Made by a program: the position numbers and the translations under genes
Assembly: GCF_003240585.1 (NCBI RefSeq)
Contig: NZ_PCDP01000084.1
Span: 1 to 52,780 of the forward strand
Source: Arminella tubonensis
GTDB lineage: Bacteria > Pseudomonadota > Alphaproteobacteria > Rhizobiales > Rhizobiaceae
DNA length: 52,780 bases
Direction of reading: 5' to 3'
Notes under the pieces: generated by a model
What the model was told of the DNA's origin: nothing
Databases searched by the model: none
Seen by the model: the letters and a program-made list of their open reading frames with translations, nothing else
Part shown: positions 43,238-52,598 of the stretch, piece after piece
How positions within the stretch are numbered: position 1 is the first letter of the stretch
Layout of the letters: every line of letters begins with the position of its first letter

Positions 43238-44152
43238 ATGACAGGCGCGAAGACATTTGATTCGGCGGAGGGGATAGTCGATTTTGATGCGGGCGAAGGC
43301 GAAGCCGCAACCGTTGAGATGCATGACTACACAAAGAGCCTTGCCCAAGCAAAAGCCAAGTCTGTCAAACTGGTCGATGCAATTACAGGCGCAGTCCTCA
43401 AGAAGAAGGACGCGGTGCATTTCGACGATCTGCGCCCGGCTCTGGCGGAGTTCATGCGTCAAAAACACCCGGGAATTCGCTCCGACGACTACATAAGCAG
43501 AAAGGCAATGGACGACTATCGCGGGCAATATATCGCCGAATTGCTGAGGGACGAGCGCGGCGAGCTTTCAAATCTCGAGGACGAAGTTGTCGAAAGCCTG
43601 AAGACGCATGACACCCTGGCCGAGAATATCGAAGAGGACTACGAAGATCACCGGTCGATCGGCGACCGCATGGCCGACATCGTCGCCTCGTTCGGCGGCA
43701 GCTGGACCTTCATCATATCCTTCTGCCTTTTCCTGGCGGTATGGATGGGTATCAACCTTGCCTTGGGCACGACGGCGGCTTTCGATGTCTATCCGTTCAT
43801 ACTGTTGAACCTGATCCTTTCGACCATTGCCGCTCTGCAGGCGCCGATCATCATGATGAGCCAGCGGCGGCAGGAAGCAAAGGATCGGTTGCGCGCCCTC
43901 AACGACTATAAGGTCAACCTGAAAGCCGAACTGGAAATCCGCCACCTCCATGAAAAGGTCGATCATCTTCTCAATCGCCAGTGGGAGCGGTTGACCGAGA
44001 TCCAGCAGATTCAAATAGAGATGATGCTGGAGCAGGCAAAAGCTGCCAGCCGCGCGCTGAAGGTCAGCAAGGCGTCGAAAGCCAAGGCCAATACGTTGCA
44101 GAGCACGTCCAGAGCCGCCAAGCCGCCAGTGCCGGGAGGCTCGACGGACTAG
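43238..44152 (+). CDS. DUF1003 membrane protein
   Basis: The protein has 304 residues from the ATG with AAGGGGA eight bases upstream. Two membrane segments (about 150-175 and 180-205) enclose FGGSWTFIISFCLFLAVWMG and YPFILLNLILSTIAALQAP, both hallmarks of DUF1003. They are followed by MMSQRRQEAKDRLRALNDYKVN and a predicted coiled coil (LHEKVDHLLNRQWERL) with a Lys/Ala-rich tail. The N-terminal 110 residues are soluble and acidic. Function unknown; genes of this family are widespread in bacteria. It stands alone. Confidence 0.8.
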   Translation: MTGAKTFDSAEGIVDFDAGEGEAATVEMHDYTKSLAQAKAKSVKLVDAITGAVLKKKDAVHFDDLRPALAEFMRQKHPGIRSDDYISRKAMDDYRGQYIAELLRDERGELSNLEDEVVESLKTHDTLAENIEEDYEDHRSIGDRMADIVASFGGSWTFIISFCLFLAVWMGINLALGTTAAFDVYPFILLNLILSTIAALQAPIIMMSQRRQEAKDRLRALNDYKVNLKAELEIRHLHEKVDHLLNRQWERLTEIQQIQIEMMLEQAKAASRALKVSKASKAKANTLQSTSRAAKPPVPGGSTD

Positions 44153-44482
44153 AGTTTAATATATTGACGCCGTTTCAGTCGAGGATGGCTGGTCGCGCAG
44201 CGAAATGATCGACCTGGTGGCGTGCGCAACGGTCGTGCAACATTACCGTGCGAGTGCGCGCCTGCGCTTGCCAGGCGAAAATCCGAATTTGCCGAGAGAT
44301 TTACAGCAGCTCGCTCGTGTCAGCAGGTTATGCCGAGCCACAAGTTTGAATTAGTTGTGAACGACCCTTGCTTCAACGCGGGATTTCCGTGATCGTAAGG
44401 GCTGCGTTGGTTGCCTTGAGGAGGGCTGCCGGCCAAATTCGAAGAGACCCCGCAATCTGGCTGATCTCTGGGAGGAGAAAAT
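44153..44482. other. Intergenic stretch before the Liv-type operon
   Basis: These 330 bases probably contain the promoter of the 44483-50677 operon. The only clear element is the Shine-Dalgarno GGGAGGAG directly before the binding-protein ATG. No inverted repeat with a T-run and no recognised riboswitch was seen. Confidence 0.4.
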
Positions 44483-45688
44483 ATGCGAAACAAACTCATC
44501 GCGTCCCTGGCATTCCTGCTTGCAAGCAGCACGGTCGCATTCGCCGACGGTGCATCCGACGGCAAGGTGAAGATTGGCATCCTGAACGATCAGTCTGGTG
44601 TCTATGCCGATTTTGGTGGCAAGTCTTCAGTCGAGGCCGCGAAGATGGCAGCTGAGGATTTCGGCGGCAAGGTTCTGGGTGTACCGATAGAGATCGTCGA
44701 CGCTGACCATCAGAACAAGCCGGATATTGCCTCGAACATCGCACGTCAGTGGTATGACACCCAGCAGGTCGATGCGATCATGGAACTGACGACCTCCTCG
44801 GTGGCATTGGCCGTTCAGGCAGTTGCCAAGGAAAAGAAGAAGATCGATATCGTGACTGGCGCCGCCACCACCGATCTCACCGGCAAGGCATGTTCGCCCT
44901 ACGGCTTTCACTGGGCCTATGACACGCATGCCCTGGCTGTCGGCACCGGCGGCGCGTTGGTCAAACAGGGCGGCGACACCTGGTTCTTCCTCACCGCCGA
45001 TTACGCTTTCGGCTATTCGCTGGAGCAGCAGACGAGCGATTTCGTCAAGTCGAGTGGCGGCACGGTGGTCGGCTCGGTCCGCCATCCGCTGTCCACCCAG
45101 GACTTCTCCTCCTTCCTGTTACAGGCCCAGTCATCGGGCGCCAAGGTGATCGGACTTGCGAATGCGGGCCTCGACACCGCGAATGCCATCAAGCAGGCGG
45201 CCGAATTTGGCATCACCCAGGGTGGCCAGCACCTGGCAGCGCTGCTGTTCACGCTTGCCGAAGTTCACGGCCTCGGCCTTGAAGCTGCGCAAGGCCTGAC
45301 GCTGACGGAAGGCTATTACTGGAACCGTGACGACGAAAGCCGCAAGTTCGGCAAGCGTTTCTTCGAGCGTACCGGCAAGATGCCGAACATGATCCACGCC
45401 GGCACCTATTCCGCCGTGACACAGTATCTCAAGGCCGTCCAGAAGGCCGGCACGGACGATACGGAAGCCGTTGCCAAGGAACTGCATTCCATGCCGGTCG
45501 ATGACGTCTTCGGACGTGGGGGCACTGTCGGCGCGAACGGACGGATGATCCACGACATGTATCTGCTTCAGGTGAAAAAGCCCGCCGAAAGCAAGGAGCC
45601 ATGGGATTACTTCAACGTCCTCGCGACGATCCCGGGCAAGGAAGCTTATATCGATCCGGCCAAGAGCGGCTGCGATCTGGTGAAGTGA
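44483..45688 (+). CDS. ABC transporter substrate-binding protein, branched-chain amino acid type
   Basis: This 401-residue protein has a signal peptide ending near residue 21 (AFA-DGA). The opening VKIGILNDQSGVYADFGGKSSVEAAKMAAEDF is the LivJ-like type-1 fold, with IARQWYDTQQVDAI and EVHGLGLEAAQG following. GGGAGGAG precedes the ATG. Related alphaproteobacterial proteins bind amino acids, urea or aromatic and alcohol compounds. It is the first of six co-oriented genes with almost no spacing. The dehydrogenase at the operon end suggests an alcohol-type ligand, which is inference. Confidence 0.88.
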   Translation: MRNKLIASLAFLLASSTVAFADGASDGKVKIGILNDQSGVYADFGGKSSVEAAKMAAEDFGGKVLGVPIEIVDADHQNKPDIASNIARQWYDTQQVDAIMELTTSSVALAVQAVAKEKKKIDIVTGAATTDLTGKACSPYGFHWAYDTHALAVGTGGALVKQGGDTWFFLTADYAFGYSLEQQTSDFVKSSGGTVVGSVRHPLSTQDFSSFLLQAQSSGAKVIGLANAGLDTANAIKQAAEFGITQGGQHLAALLFTLAEVHGLGLEAAQGLTLTEGYYWNRDDESRKFGKRFFERTGKMPNMIHAGTYSAVTQYLKAVQKAGTDDTEAVAKELHSMPVDDVFGRGGTVGANGRMIHDMYLLQVKKPAESKEPWDYFNVLATIPGKEAYIDPAKSGCDLVK

Positions 45689-45694
45689 GAGACC

Positions 45695-46477
45695 ATGGCG
45701 GTCTCGGCAATGCCAACTGAAGACAAGCCACGGGTGGTCCTTTCCGCCCGTGGCCTGCGCCGTGATTTCGGTGGCTTCACGGCCGTCAGGAATGTCGATC
45801 TCGATGTGTATGATGCAAGCGTGCATGCGTTGATCGGACCGAATGGCGCGGGCAAGACGACGGTGTTCAATCTCCTCACCAAATTCCTGCAGCCGACTGA
45901 TGGCACGATCAAGCTTAATGGCGTCGACATCACGAAAACGCCGCCTGACAAGGTGGCGCGCATGGGATTGGTCCGCTCCTTCCAGATTTCCGCCGTGTTT
46001 CCGCATCTCACGGTACGCGACAATGTGCGTGTCGCTCTCCAGCGACCGAACAATCTCGCCACGCAATTCTGGCGGCCAATGTCCGCGCTTGATCGGCTCA
46101 ACGAACGCGCCGAACAGCTTTTGGCGTCCGTGGGCCTGACAAAGGAACAAGACCAGCTCGCGGCTGATCTCTCTTACGGCCGCAAGCGCGTGCTGGAGAT
46201 CGCCACGACCCTGGCCCTCGATCCAAAAGTATTGCTTCTCGACGAGCCGATGGCGGGCATGGGACAGGAAGATGTCAGCGTCGTCTCCGGGATCATCCGT
46301 GAGGTCGCGCGGTCGCGTGCGGTACTGATGGTCGAGCACAATCTTTCCGTCGTCGCCGATATCTGCGCTTATGTGACCGTGCTTCAGCGTGGCGAAATCC
46401 TCGCGGAGGGCGATTATGCGACAGTGAGCGCGGACCCTCGTGTACGCGAGGCTTATATGGGTACGGAGGAGGGCTGA
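45695..46477 (+). CDS. ABC transporter ATP-binding protein, LivG-like
   Basis: This 260-residue protein has Walker A GPNGAGKTT, signature-like LSYGRKRVLEIATT (reduced compared with LSGG), Walker B VLLLDEPMAGM and the switch His in VEHNLSVV. A longer helical C-terminus and the RGLVRSFQISAVFP-type Q-loop are LivG characters. It begins seven bases after the binding-protein stop and overlaps livF by one base. The altered signature LSYG is also usual in LivG proteins. Confidence 0.92.
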   Translation: MAVSAMPTEDKPRVVLSARGLRRDFGGFTAVRNVDLDVYDASVHALIGPNGAGKTTVFNLLTKFLQPTDGTIKLNGVDITKTPPDKVARMGLVRSFQISAVFPHLTVRDNVRVALQRPNNLATQFWRPMSALDRLNERAEQLLASVGLTKEQDQLAADLSYGRKRVLEIATTLALDPKVLLLDEPMAGMGQEDVSVVSGIIREVARSRAVLMVEHNLSVVADICAYVTVLQRGEILAEGDYATVSADPRVREAYMGTEEG

Positions 46478-47178
46478 TGGGCACGCTTCTGGACATTCGG
46501 GGCCTCAATGCATGGTACGGCGAAAGCCATGTCCTGCACGGTGTCGACATGGATGTCGGCGAGGGCGAAACGGTCACCATCCTTGGCCGCAACGGAGTGG
46601 GCAAGACGACCACCCTGCGCACCATTGTCGGCATTGTCCGGAGCCGCAAAGGCACGATCAGCTTTGCAGGCAACAATATGATGCAGGTGCCGCTACACAA
46701 GGCGGCCCACACGGGCATCGGCTTCGTACCGGAAGAGCGCGGCATCTTCGCGACTTTGACCGTTTCCGAAAACCTGCTGCTACCGCCTGTCGTTGCTCAA
46801 GGCGGCATGTCTGTGGACGAAATCTACGAGCTCTTTCCCAATCTCTATGAGCGCCGCAACAGCTCCGGCACCAAGCTTTCCGGCGGCGAGCAGCAGATGC
46901 TGGCCATGGCGCGCATCCTGCGCACCGGCGTGAAAATGCTGTTGCTCGACGAACCGACGGAGGGCCTGGCGCCCGTGATCGTGCAGCGCATCGGTGACGT
47001 GTTGAAGAAGCTAAAACAGCGCGGCATGACTATCTTGCTCGTCGAGCAGAATTTTCGCTTTGCCAGTCGCATCGCTGATCGCTTCTATTTGATGGATCAT
47101 GGGCAGATGGTCTCCGAATTCCCGGTCGGTGAACTGGCTGGCAGGATGGATACATTGCACAAAGTGCTGGGGGTGTAG
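46477..47178 (+). CDS. ABC transporter ATP-binding protein, LivF-like
   Basis: This 233-residue protein has Walker A GRNGVGKTT, the Q-loop region GFVPEERGIFATLTVSENL, signature LSGGEQQMLAMARIL, Walker B LLLDEPTEGLAP and His in LLVEQNFRFA. Its ATG overlaps the livG stop (TGATG), indicating coupling. It forms the second ATPase of the heterodimeric HAAT transporter. Confidence 0.93.
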   Translation: MGTLLDIRGLNAWYGESHVLHGVDMDVGEGETVTILGRNGVGKTTTLRTIVGIVRSRKGTISFAGNNMMQVPLHKAAHTGIGFVPEERGIFATLTVSENLLLPPVVAQGGMSVDEIYELFPNLYERRNSSGTKLSGGEQQMLAMARILRTGVKMLLLDEPTEGLAPVIVQRIGDVLKKLKQRGMTILLVEQNFRFASRIADRFYLMDHGQMVSEFPVGELAGRMDTLHKVLGV

Positions 47179-47181
47179 GCA

Positions 47182-48069
47182 ATGACGATGATCTTCGGCA
47201 TTCCCGTCCAAGCGTTGCTCGGCCAGTTGCTGATCGGCCTTATAAACGGCTCGTTCTATGCGCTCTTGAGCCTTGGCCTTGCCATCATCTTCGGCCTCCT
47301 GCGCGTCATCAACTTCGCGCACGGCGCCCTATATATGCTCGGCGCCTTTGTCGCTTACCTGCTGCTTGCATACGCAGGCATTGGTTATTGGCCGTCGCTG
47401 ATCCTTGCGCCTATCATCGTCGGCCTGCTGGGAGCCGTGGTCGAGCGGCTGTTTCTGCGCAGGCTCTACGATCTCGATCCTCTCTACGGCCTGCTGTTCA
47501 CCTTCGGTATGGCGCTGACGATCGAAGGCACCTTCCGCTACCTCTACGGCTCGTCGGGCCAGCCCTATGCGACGCCGCCAGCACTCGCCGGCGGAGCCAA
47601 CCTCGGCTTCATGTTCCTTCCGATCTATCGTGGCTGGGTCGTTGTGATGTCGCTCATCATCTGCGTTGGCACATGGCTGTTGATCGAAAAGACTAAGCTT
47701 GGCGCCTATCTCAGAGCCGCCACGGAAAATACGATCCTCGTCCAGGCCTTCGGCGTCAACGTGCCGGTGCTGCTGACGCTCACCTACGCGTTGGGCGCCG
47801 CGATCGCTGCCTTCGCCGGCGTGCTGGCGGCGCCGATCTACCAGGTCTCGCCGCTGATGGGGTCGAACATCATCATTGTCGTCTTTGCCGTCGTCGTGGT
47901 CGGCGGCATGGGGTCGATCATGGGCGCGATCATCACCGGCTATCTGCTCGGTATCGCGGAAGGCCTCACCAAAGTATTCTATCCTGAAGCGTCGAACATT
48001 GTGATCTTCGTCATCATGGCGATCGTACTTCTCATCAGGCCCGCCGGCCTCTTCGGCCGGGATGCATAG
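47182..48069 (+). CDS. ABC transporter permease, LivH-like
   Basis: This 295-residue membrane protein has about eight helices. GLINGSFYALLSLGLAIIFGLLRVINFAHGA is the most conserved LivH segment, and VVGGMGSIMGAIITGYLLGIAEGL is the ATPase-contact region. It begins three bases after livF and ends by overlapping the frame of the LivM-like gene. It is half of the inner-membrane channel. Confidence 0.92.
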   Translation: MTMIFGIPVQALLGQLLIGLINGSFYALLSLGLAIIFGLLRVINFAHGALYMLGAFVAYLLLAYAGIGYWPSLILAPIIVGLLGAVVERLFLRRLYDLDPLYGLLFTFGMALTIEGTFRYLYGSSGQPYATPPALAGGANLGFMFLPIYRGWVVVMSLIICVGTWLLIEKTKLGAYLRAATENTILVQAFGVNVPVLLTLTYALGAAIAAFAGVLAAPIYQVSPLMGSNIIIVVFAVVVVGGMGSIMGAIITGYLLGIAEGLTKVFYPEASNIVIFVIMAIVLLIRPAGLFGRDA

Positions 48070-48070
48070 G

Positions 48071-49060
48071 ATGGCTGATATCACCGAAACGATCCCAACG
48101 GAAAAGAGCGGCATCGCCGCCTCGGTGCAGGCGGGATTTCTCATTGTCGGGCTGTTGCTGCTGGTGCTGGCGCCATTCTTCTTCTATCCGATCTTCCTGA
48201 TGAAGCTCTTGTGCTTTGCACTGTTTGCCTGCGCTTTCAATCTACTGCTTGGCTATACCGGGCTGCTGTCCTTCGGGCATGCCACTTTCTTCGGCGGGGC
48301 TGCCTATTTCACTGCCTATACAGTGAAGGAATGGGGCTTTCCGCCCGAGTTGGGCATCCTTGTCGGCGTGGCCGGTGCTACCTTTCTCGGCGTGGTGATG
48401 GGTTTCGTCGCGATCCGGCGGCAGGGCATCTATTTCGCGATGGTGACGCTGTCGCTGTCGCAGATGTTCTATTTCTTCTGTCTGCAGGCCAAATTCACGG
48501 AAGGTGAGGACGGCATTCAGTCCGTCCCGCGAGGCCACCTGTTCGGCTTCATCGATCTCAACAGCTCGACAAATATGTATTATTTCGTGCTTGGCGTGTT
48601 CATCATCGGGGTGCTGATCATCTGGCGCTTCATCAATTCGCCGTTCGGCATGATCCTGAAGTCGATCCGGGAGAACGAGAGCCGGGCGATATCGCTCGGC
48701 TATTCGGTGGCGCGCTACAAGCTCGGCGCCTTCGTGATGTCGGCGGCCCTTGCCGGGCTTGCGGGTGCCGTGAAGGCGATCGTCTTCCAATTCGCGACGC
48801 TGACGGATGTCACATGGCAGATGTCGGGCGAAGTGATCCTGATGACGCTGCTCGGTGGCATCGGCACATTAATCGGGCCCCTTTTCGGGGCGGGGCTTGT
48901 GGTGACGCTGGAGAATTATCTCGCGACTTCGGAATTTCCGGTGACGATCATTACCGGCATCGTCTTCATGGTCTGCGTGCTGCTCTTTCGCCGCGGTATC
49001 ATCGGGGAATTCTACGCGTCCTGGATCGGCCGGAAGCTGGGTTTCGTCTATCGCCGCTGA
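48071..49060 (+). CDS. ABC transporter permease, LivM-like
   Basis: The protein has 329 residues from the ATG directly after the livH stop; an overlapping ATG three codons earlier is possible. It has about nine membrane helices, with LLGYTGLLSFGHATFFGGAAYFTAY and LLGGIGTLIGPLFGAGLVVTLENYL as LivM blocks. It completes the HAAT transporter with LivH, LivG and LivF. It is followed by the GMC enzyme gene 15 bases later. Confidence 0.92.
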   Translation: MADITETIPTEKSGIAASVQAGFLIVGLLLLVLAPFFFYPIFLMKLLCFALFACAFNLLLGYTGLLSFGHATFFGGAAYFTAYTVKEWGFPPELGILVGVAGATFLGVVMGFVAIRRQGIYFAMVTLSLSQMFYFFCLQAKFTEGEDGIQSVPRGHLFGFIDLNSSTNMYYFVLGVFIIGVLIIWRFINSPFGMILKSIRENESRAISLGYSVARYKLGAFVMSAALAGLAGAVKAIVFQFATLTDVTWQMSGEVILMTLLGGIGTLIGPLFGAGLVVTLENYLATSEFPVTIITGIVFMVCVLLFRRGIIGEFYASWIGRKLGFVYRR

Positions 49061-49075
49061 CGCTGGCCGAATGGC

Positions 49076-50677
49076 ATGAACATGGATCGCTACGACTACA
49101 TCATTATCGGCGCCGGCAGTGCAGGTTGCGTACTCGCCAACCGGCTTTCGCAGGATCGCAACAACCGCGTGCTGCTTTTGGAAGCGGGCGGCAACGATAA
49201 CTACCACTGGATCCACATTCCCGTCGGCTACCTCTATTGCATCAACAATCCGCGCACCGACTGGTGCTTCACGACGGCGCCCGAGGAGGGCCTGAACGGT
49301 CGCTCGCTCGGCTACCCCAGAGGCAAGGTGCTGGGCGGCAGCTCGTCGATCAACGGCATGATCTATATGCGCGGCCAGGCGCGCGACTACGACCTCTGGC
49401 GGCAGATGGGCTGCGCCGGCTGGAGCTGGGACGACGTGCTGCCCTTCTTCCGCAAGTCTGAGGATCACTATCGGGGCGAAGACGAGATGCACGGCTCAGG
49501 TGGCGAATGGCGCGTCGAGAAGGCGCGAGTGCGCTGGGCGGTGCTCGACGCATTTCAAGCGGCTGCAAAGGAAGCCGGCATCCCGGAAACGCCGGATTTC
49601 AACCGCGGCAGCAACGAGGGCTCAGGCTATTTCGATGTCAATCAACGCTCGGGCATTCGCTGGAATACGGCCAAGGCTTTTTTGCGCCCAGCGATGAAGC
49701 GTGGCAATCTGACGGTGCTGACCAAGGCTCAGGTGCGCCGACTGCTTGTTGAGGAAGGGGCTGTCAGCGGCGTCGAATTCCAGCACGACGGCACTGCGAA
49801 GCGCGTGTATGCGAAGAAGGAAACCATTCTGTCCGCCGGGTCCGTCGGTTCACCGCATATCCTCGAACTTTCCGGTATTGGCCGGGGCGAGGTCTTGCGG
49901 CGGGCGGGTGTCGACGTTGTTGCCGAGGTGAGCGGAATTGGCGAGAACCTGCAGGATCATCTGCAGCTCCGTCTCGTCTACAAGGTCACAGGCGTGCCAA
50001 CGCTGAACGAGAAAGCGACGACCTTGTTCGGCAAGGCGGCGATCGGGCTCGAATATCTTGTCCGGCGCTCGGGACCGATGGCGATGGCGCCAAGCCAGCT
50101 TGGCATCTTCACCCGCTCCGGTTCCGACAAGGACACGCCGGATCTGCAATATCACGTGCAGCCGGTCTCGCTCGACAAGTTCGGCGATCCGCTTCATGCC
50201 TTTCCGGCGATCACGGCGAGCGTCTGCAATCTGCGGCCGGAGAGCCGTGGCTCGGTGCATCTGAGCAGCCCGGATTTTGCGGCTCCGCCAACGATCAGTC
50301 CTAAATATCTGACGGCACAGCGAGACCGCGACATCGCGATCCGATCGATCCGGTTGACGCGCAAGATCGTGGCGCAGCCGTCCTTCGCGCGTTTCAAGCC
50401 GGAAGAATTCAAGCCCGGGCCGTCCTATCAGAGCGATGTCGATCTGGAACGGGCGGCTGGCGAAATCGGCACGACGATCTTTCATCCCGTTGGCACCTGC
50501 CGGATGGGCGGTGACCGCGACAGCGTCGTCGATCCACGGCTGAAATTGAGAGCGCTCGGCAAACTCCGGATCGTCGATGCCTCGGTGATGCCGTCGATCA
50601 CGTCCGGCAACACCAATTCGCCGACGATCATGATCGCCGAAAAGGCCGCGGAAATGATCATCGAGGACAATCGATAG
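49076..50677 (+). CDS. GMC-family flavin oxidoreductase (choline/alcohol dehydrogenase-like)
   Basis: This 533-residue protein is full length for GMC enzymes. The FAD-binding motif YIIIGAGSAGCVLANRLS begins at residue 8, GGSSSINGMIYMRG is GMC signature 1, and the C-terminal HPVGTCRMG and SGNTNSPTIMIAEKAAEMI carry the active-site His and Asn. It resembles BetA but has no betB, betC or betI around it, so choline is only one possible substrate; aliphatic or polyethylene-glycol-type alcohols are alternatives. No Shine-Dalgarno was clear; ATG 49082 is possible. As the last gene after LivHMGF, it likely oxidises the imported compound. Confidence 0.87.
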   Translation: MNMDRYDYIIIGAGSAGCVLANRLSQDRNNRVLLLEAGGNDNYHWIHIPVGYLYCINNPRTDWCFTTAPEEGLNGRSLGYPRGKVLGGSSSINGMIYMRGQARDYDLWRQMGCAGWSWDDVLPFFRKSEDHYRGEDEMHGSGGEWRVEKARVRWAVLDAFQAAAKEAGIPETPDFNRGSNEGSGYFDVNQRSGIRWNTAKAFLRPAMKRGNLTVLTKAQVRRLLVEEGAVSGVEFQHDGTAKRVYAKKETILSAGSVGSPHILELSGIGRGEVLRRAGVDVVAEVSGIGENLQDHLQLRLVYKVTGVPTLNEKATTLFGKAAIGLEYLVRRSGPMAMAPSQLGIFTRSGSDKDTPDLQYHVQPVSLDKFGDPLHAFPAITASVCNLRPESRGSVHLSSPDFAAPPTISPKYLTAQRDRDIAIRSIRLTRKIVAQPSFARFKPEEFKPGPSYQSDVDLERAAGEIGTTIFHPVGTCRMGGDRDSVVDPRLKLRALGKLRIVDASVMPSITSGNTNSPTIMIAEKAAEMIIEDNR

Positions 50678-50784
50678 TTGGGTAGGCGGCCGGCAATCTT
50701 TGCGAATCTGACGCATTTCCAAAGGACATCCACTTAAAATTGTGTTAATCAGCTACTCGCAAAATTTTTTTAGCGAGCGAGTCC

Positions 50785-52527
50785 ATGCCAGTGCACGAGG
50801 TTGAGGGCGCGACAGGTGCGCTAAAGGTGAAGCTTCGCCGCGGTGAAAGAATGTGCCTGATCGGCATGAATGTTGACCCGAAACCCGCGCCGGACTTTGT
50901 TGGCTTTGCCATCGAGGTGCAATCACCGGGTGCGGCAGGCTTTCAGTGGCTGCGTAACCGGCTCGCTTTTGACTATCCCCAGGGCACGACGCTTACCGGC
51001 AACCGGGATTACCTGACCTCGCAAGCCCCGCTGCAGACCTTCCGGTGGATCCATTTTCCCTATCAGCCAAAACCGGGTGAATATGCCTATCGGGTTACCA
51101 TGATGCACATGACCGCGGCTGCGCTTCGCGCCGGTGATCAGGTAACTGTCGGCATCGAGCTCTTCGATGAAACGGTTCCTGGATTTGTCGACATCGGTTT
51201 CACCAGGAATTTCGCGTCATCCCAAGCCTTTGCCGACACTTTTCCCGACAGGGCCGGCCGCAAGCTGATTTTGCCCGACAAGGCGAAGGATGGCCTGTCG
51301 CTCGATAAGACGAAGGCACCCGACGGCGTCTATCAATGGCTGGGAGGGAAATCGACTGAGTTGCTGTTCGGTATCCTCGCCGAAGCCACTCAGGACGCTG
51401 CGACGACCCTTGATGTGTTGGCCTATGATCTCAACGAGCCGGACATGGTTGCATGCCTTGAGACAGTCGCTCGCCGTGCAGCCGGCGGAGTGGCCACACT
51501 GCGTATTGTCATCGACGATTCAGATGACCACGGTAAAGCCGATAGCGCGGAGACGCAGGCGGCAGGGCGACTGAGAACGGCAGGCGCGGAAGTCCACAGA
51601 CATCATTTCGACGGGTTGCAGCACAACAAGGTTGTTATCGTGAAGCGCAACGGTGTGGCCGAGCGCGTCATCTGCGGATCGACAAACTTTTCGTTCCGCG
51701 GCCTATATATCCAGGCCAACAATATGCTGCTTTTCAGCGCGCCGGAGGCCGTCAATCTGTTTTCGCAGATGTTCGCTCTCGCCCGCGTCGGGCCGAAGGC
51801 TCTGGAGGCGGACCCGCTTTCGAAGATCTGGCATGCCCTGACGGCCCCCGACGGATCGACGGTTCGCATTTGTTTTTCGCCGCATCCCGGCACCAGCAGC
51901 GTCTCGCTTACGCCGCTGGAGGGCGCCATCGAGCAGGCGACGTCGAGCATTTTCTATTCGGTGGCATTCCTCAATCAGGACACAAAGGGACCGATCCGCA
52001 AGGCCCTTGATAGGCTGTTGGACAAACCTTTGTTCAGTTACGGCGTTGTCAATCGCAAAAGCGGATTGAAGCTCGTCAAGCCAGATGGATCCGACGGCGT
52101 GGTGGATTTCAAATATCTCGGAGCCCACGCTCCGACGCCTTTCAAGGAGGAGTGGTCCGGGGAGGCGGGGATCAATATCCATCATAAATTTGTGGTGACC
52201 GACTTTGATTTGCCAAGCGCAAAGCTATTTGCCGGTTCCTCCAATTTGTCGTTTAGCGGCGAAGAGGGCAATGGCGACCATCTCATCCAGATCAGCAATG
52301 CGCGCGTCGCCACTGCCTACGCCATCGAGGCGCTTCGGATGTTCGATCATCTGCATTTCAGAACAAAGATGGAAGAGGCAGGCGTGCCGAAATCCGGCGC
52401 GGCCAAGGCGGGTAAAGGCGTCATCAAACTTGCGAAGCCACCAGGGCCAGGCGAGACCGCCTGGTTCGAACGATTTTATATAGCAGACAGCCAGAAGCTG
52501 CGTGATCGTCTGCTCTTCAGTCGCTGA
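50785..52527 (+). CDS. Phospholipase D-fold protein with two HKD-type motifs
   Basis: This 580-residue protein has no signal peptide. The N-terminal 175 residues are of unknown, probably beta-rich fold. Two PLD-like halves follow. The first holds HNKVVIVKRNG (His280, Lys282) and GSTNFS, but Lys287 stands where the HKD Asp is expected. The second holds HHKFVVTDFD (His466, Lys468, Asp473) and GSSNLS and looks complete. Family members cleave or transfer phosphodiester bonds through the paired His residues: lipids, nucleic acids or other phosphodiesters. The His-Lys parts of both motifs remain, so activity is possible. It lies alone between the GMC gene and the chemoreceptor. Confidence 0.82.
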   Translation: MPVHEVEGATGALKVKLRRGERMCLIGMNVDPKPAPDFVGFAIEVQSPGAAGFQWLRNRLAFDYPQGTTLTGNRDYLTSQAPLQTFRWIHFPYQPKPGEYAYRVTMMHMTAAALRAGDQVTVGIELFDETVPGFVDIGFTRNFASSQAFADTFPDRAGRKLILPDKAKDGLSLDKTKAPDGVYQWLGGKSTELLFGILAEATQDAATTLDVLAYDLNEPDMVACLETVARRAAGGVATLRIVIDDSDDHGKADSAETQAAGRLRTAGAEVHRHHFDGLQHNKVVIVKRNGVAERVICGSTNFSFRGLYIQANNMLLFSAPEAVNLFSQMFALARVGPKALEADPLSKIWHALTAPDGSTVRICFSPHPGTSSVSLTPLEGAIEQATSSIFYSVAFLNQDTKGPIRKALDRLLDKPLFSYGVVNRKSGLKLVKPDGSDGVVDFKYLGAHAPTPFKEEWSGEAGINIHHKFVVTDFDLPSAKLFAGSSNLSFSGEEGNGDHLIQISNARVATAYAIEALRMFDHLHFRTKMEEAGVPKSGAAKAGKGVIKLAKPPGPGETAWFERFYIADSQKLRDRLLFSR

Positions 52528-52540
52528 AGCCGCACAACGC

Positions 52541-52565
52541 AAAACCGCCGGATTTCTCCGGCGGT
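52541..52565 (-). terminator. Intrinsic terminator between PLD-fold gene and chemoreceptor
   Basis: ACCGCCGGA and TCCGGCGGT form a perfect 9-bp stem with a 4-base loop. On the minus strand it is followed by TTTT, so it fits the chemoreceptor gene, and on the plus strand it may also end the PLD-fold transcript. Confidence 0.7.
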
Positions 52566-52598
52566 CTGAAATCCGTCCGGCGTGAGGCGCTGCGTGGA

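Noticed and set aside
45131..46339. A 402-codon minus-strand frame opposite the Liv binding protein and LivG
   Set aside because: It spans two confident plus-strand genes and shows no family motif.
49076..50677. Assignment of the GMC enzyme as choline dehydrogenase betA
   Set aside because: The sequence is GMC-like, but no betaine aldehyde dehydrogenase, sulfatase or BetI regulator is nearby, and the family is too broad for the specific name.
50755..50776. CTCGC-N12-GCGAG inverted repeat with a T-rich loop before the PLD-fold gene
   Set aside because: A 5-bp stem with a long loop is expected by chance; the T-run is in the loop and not after the stem.
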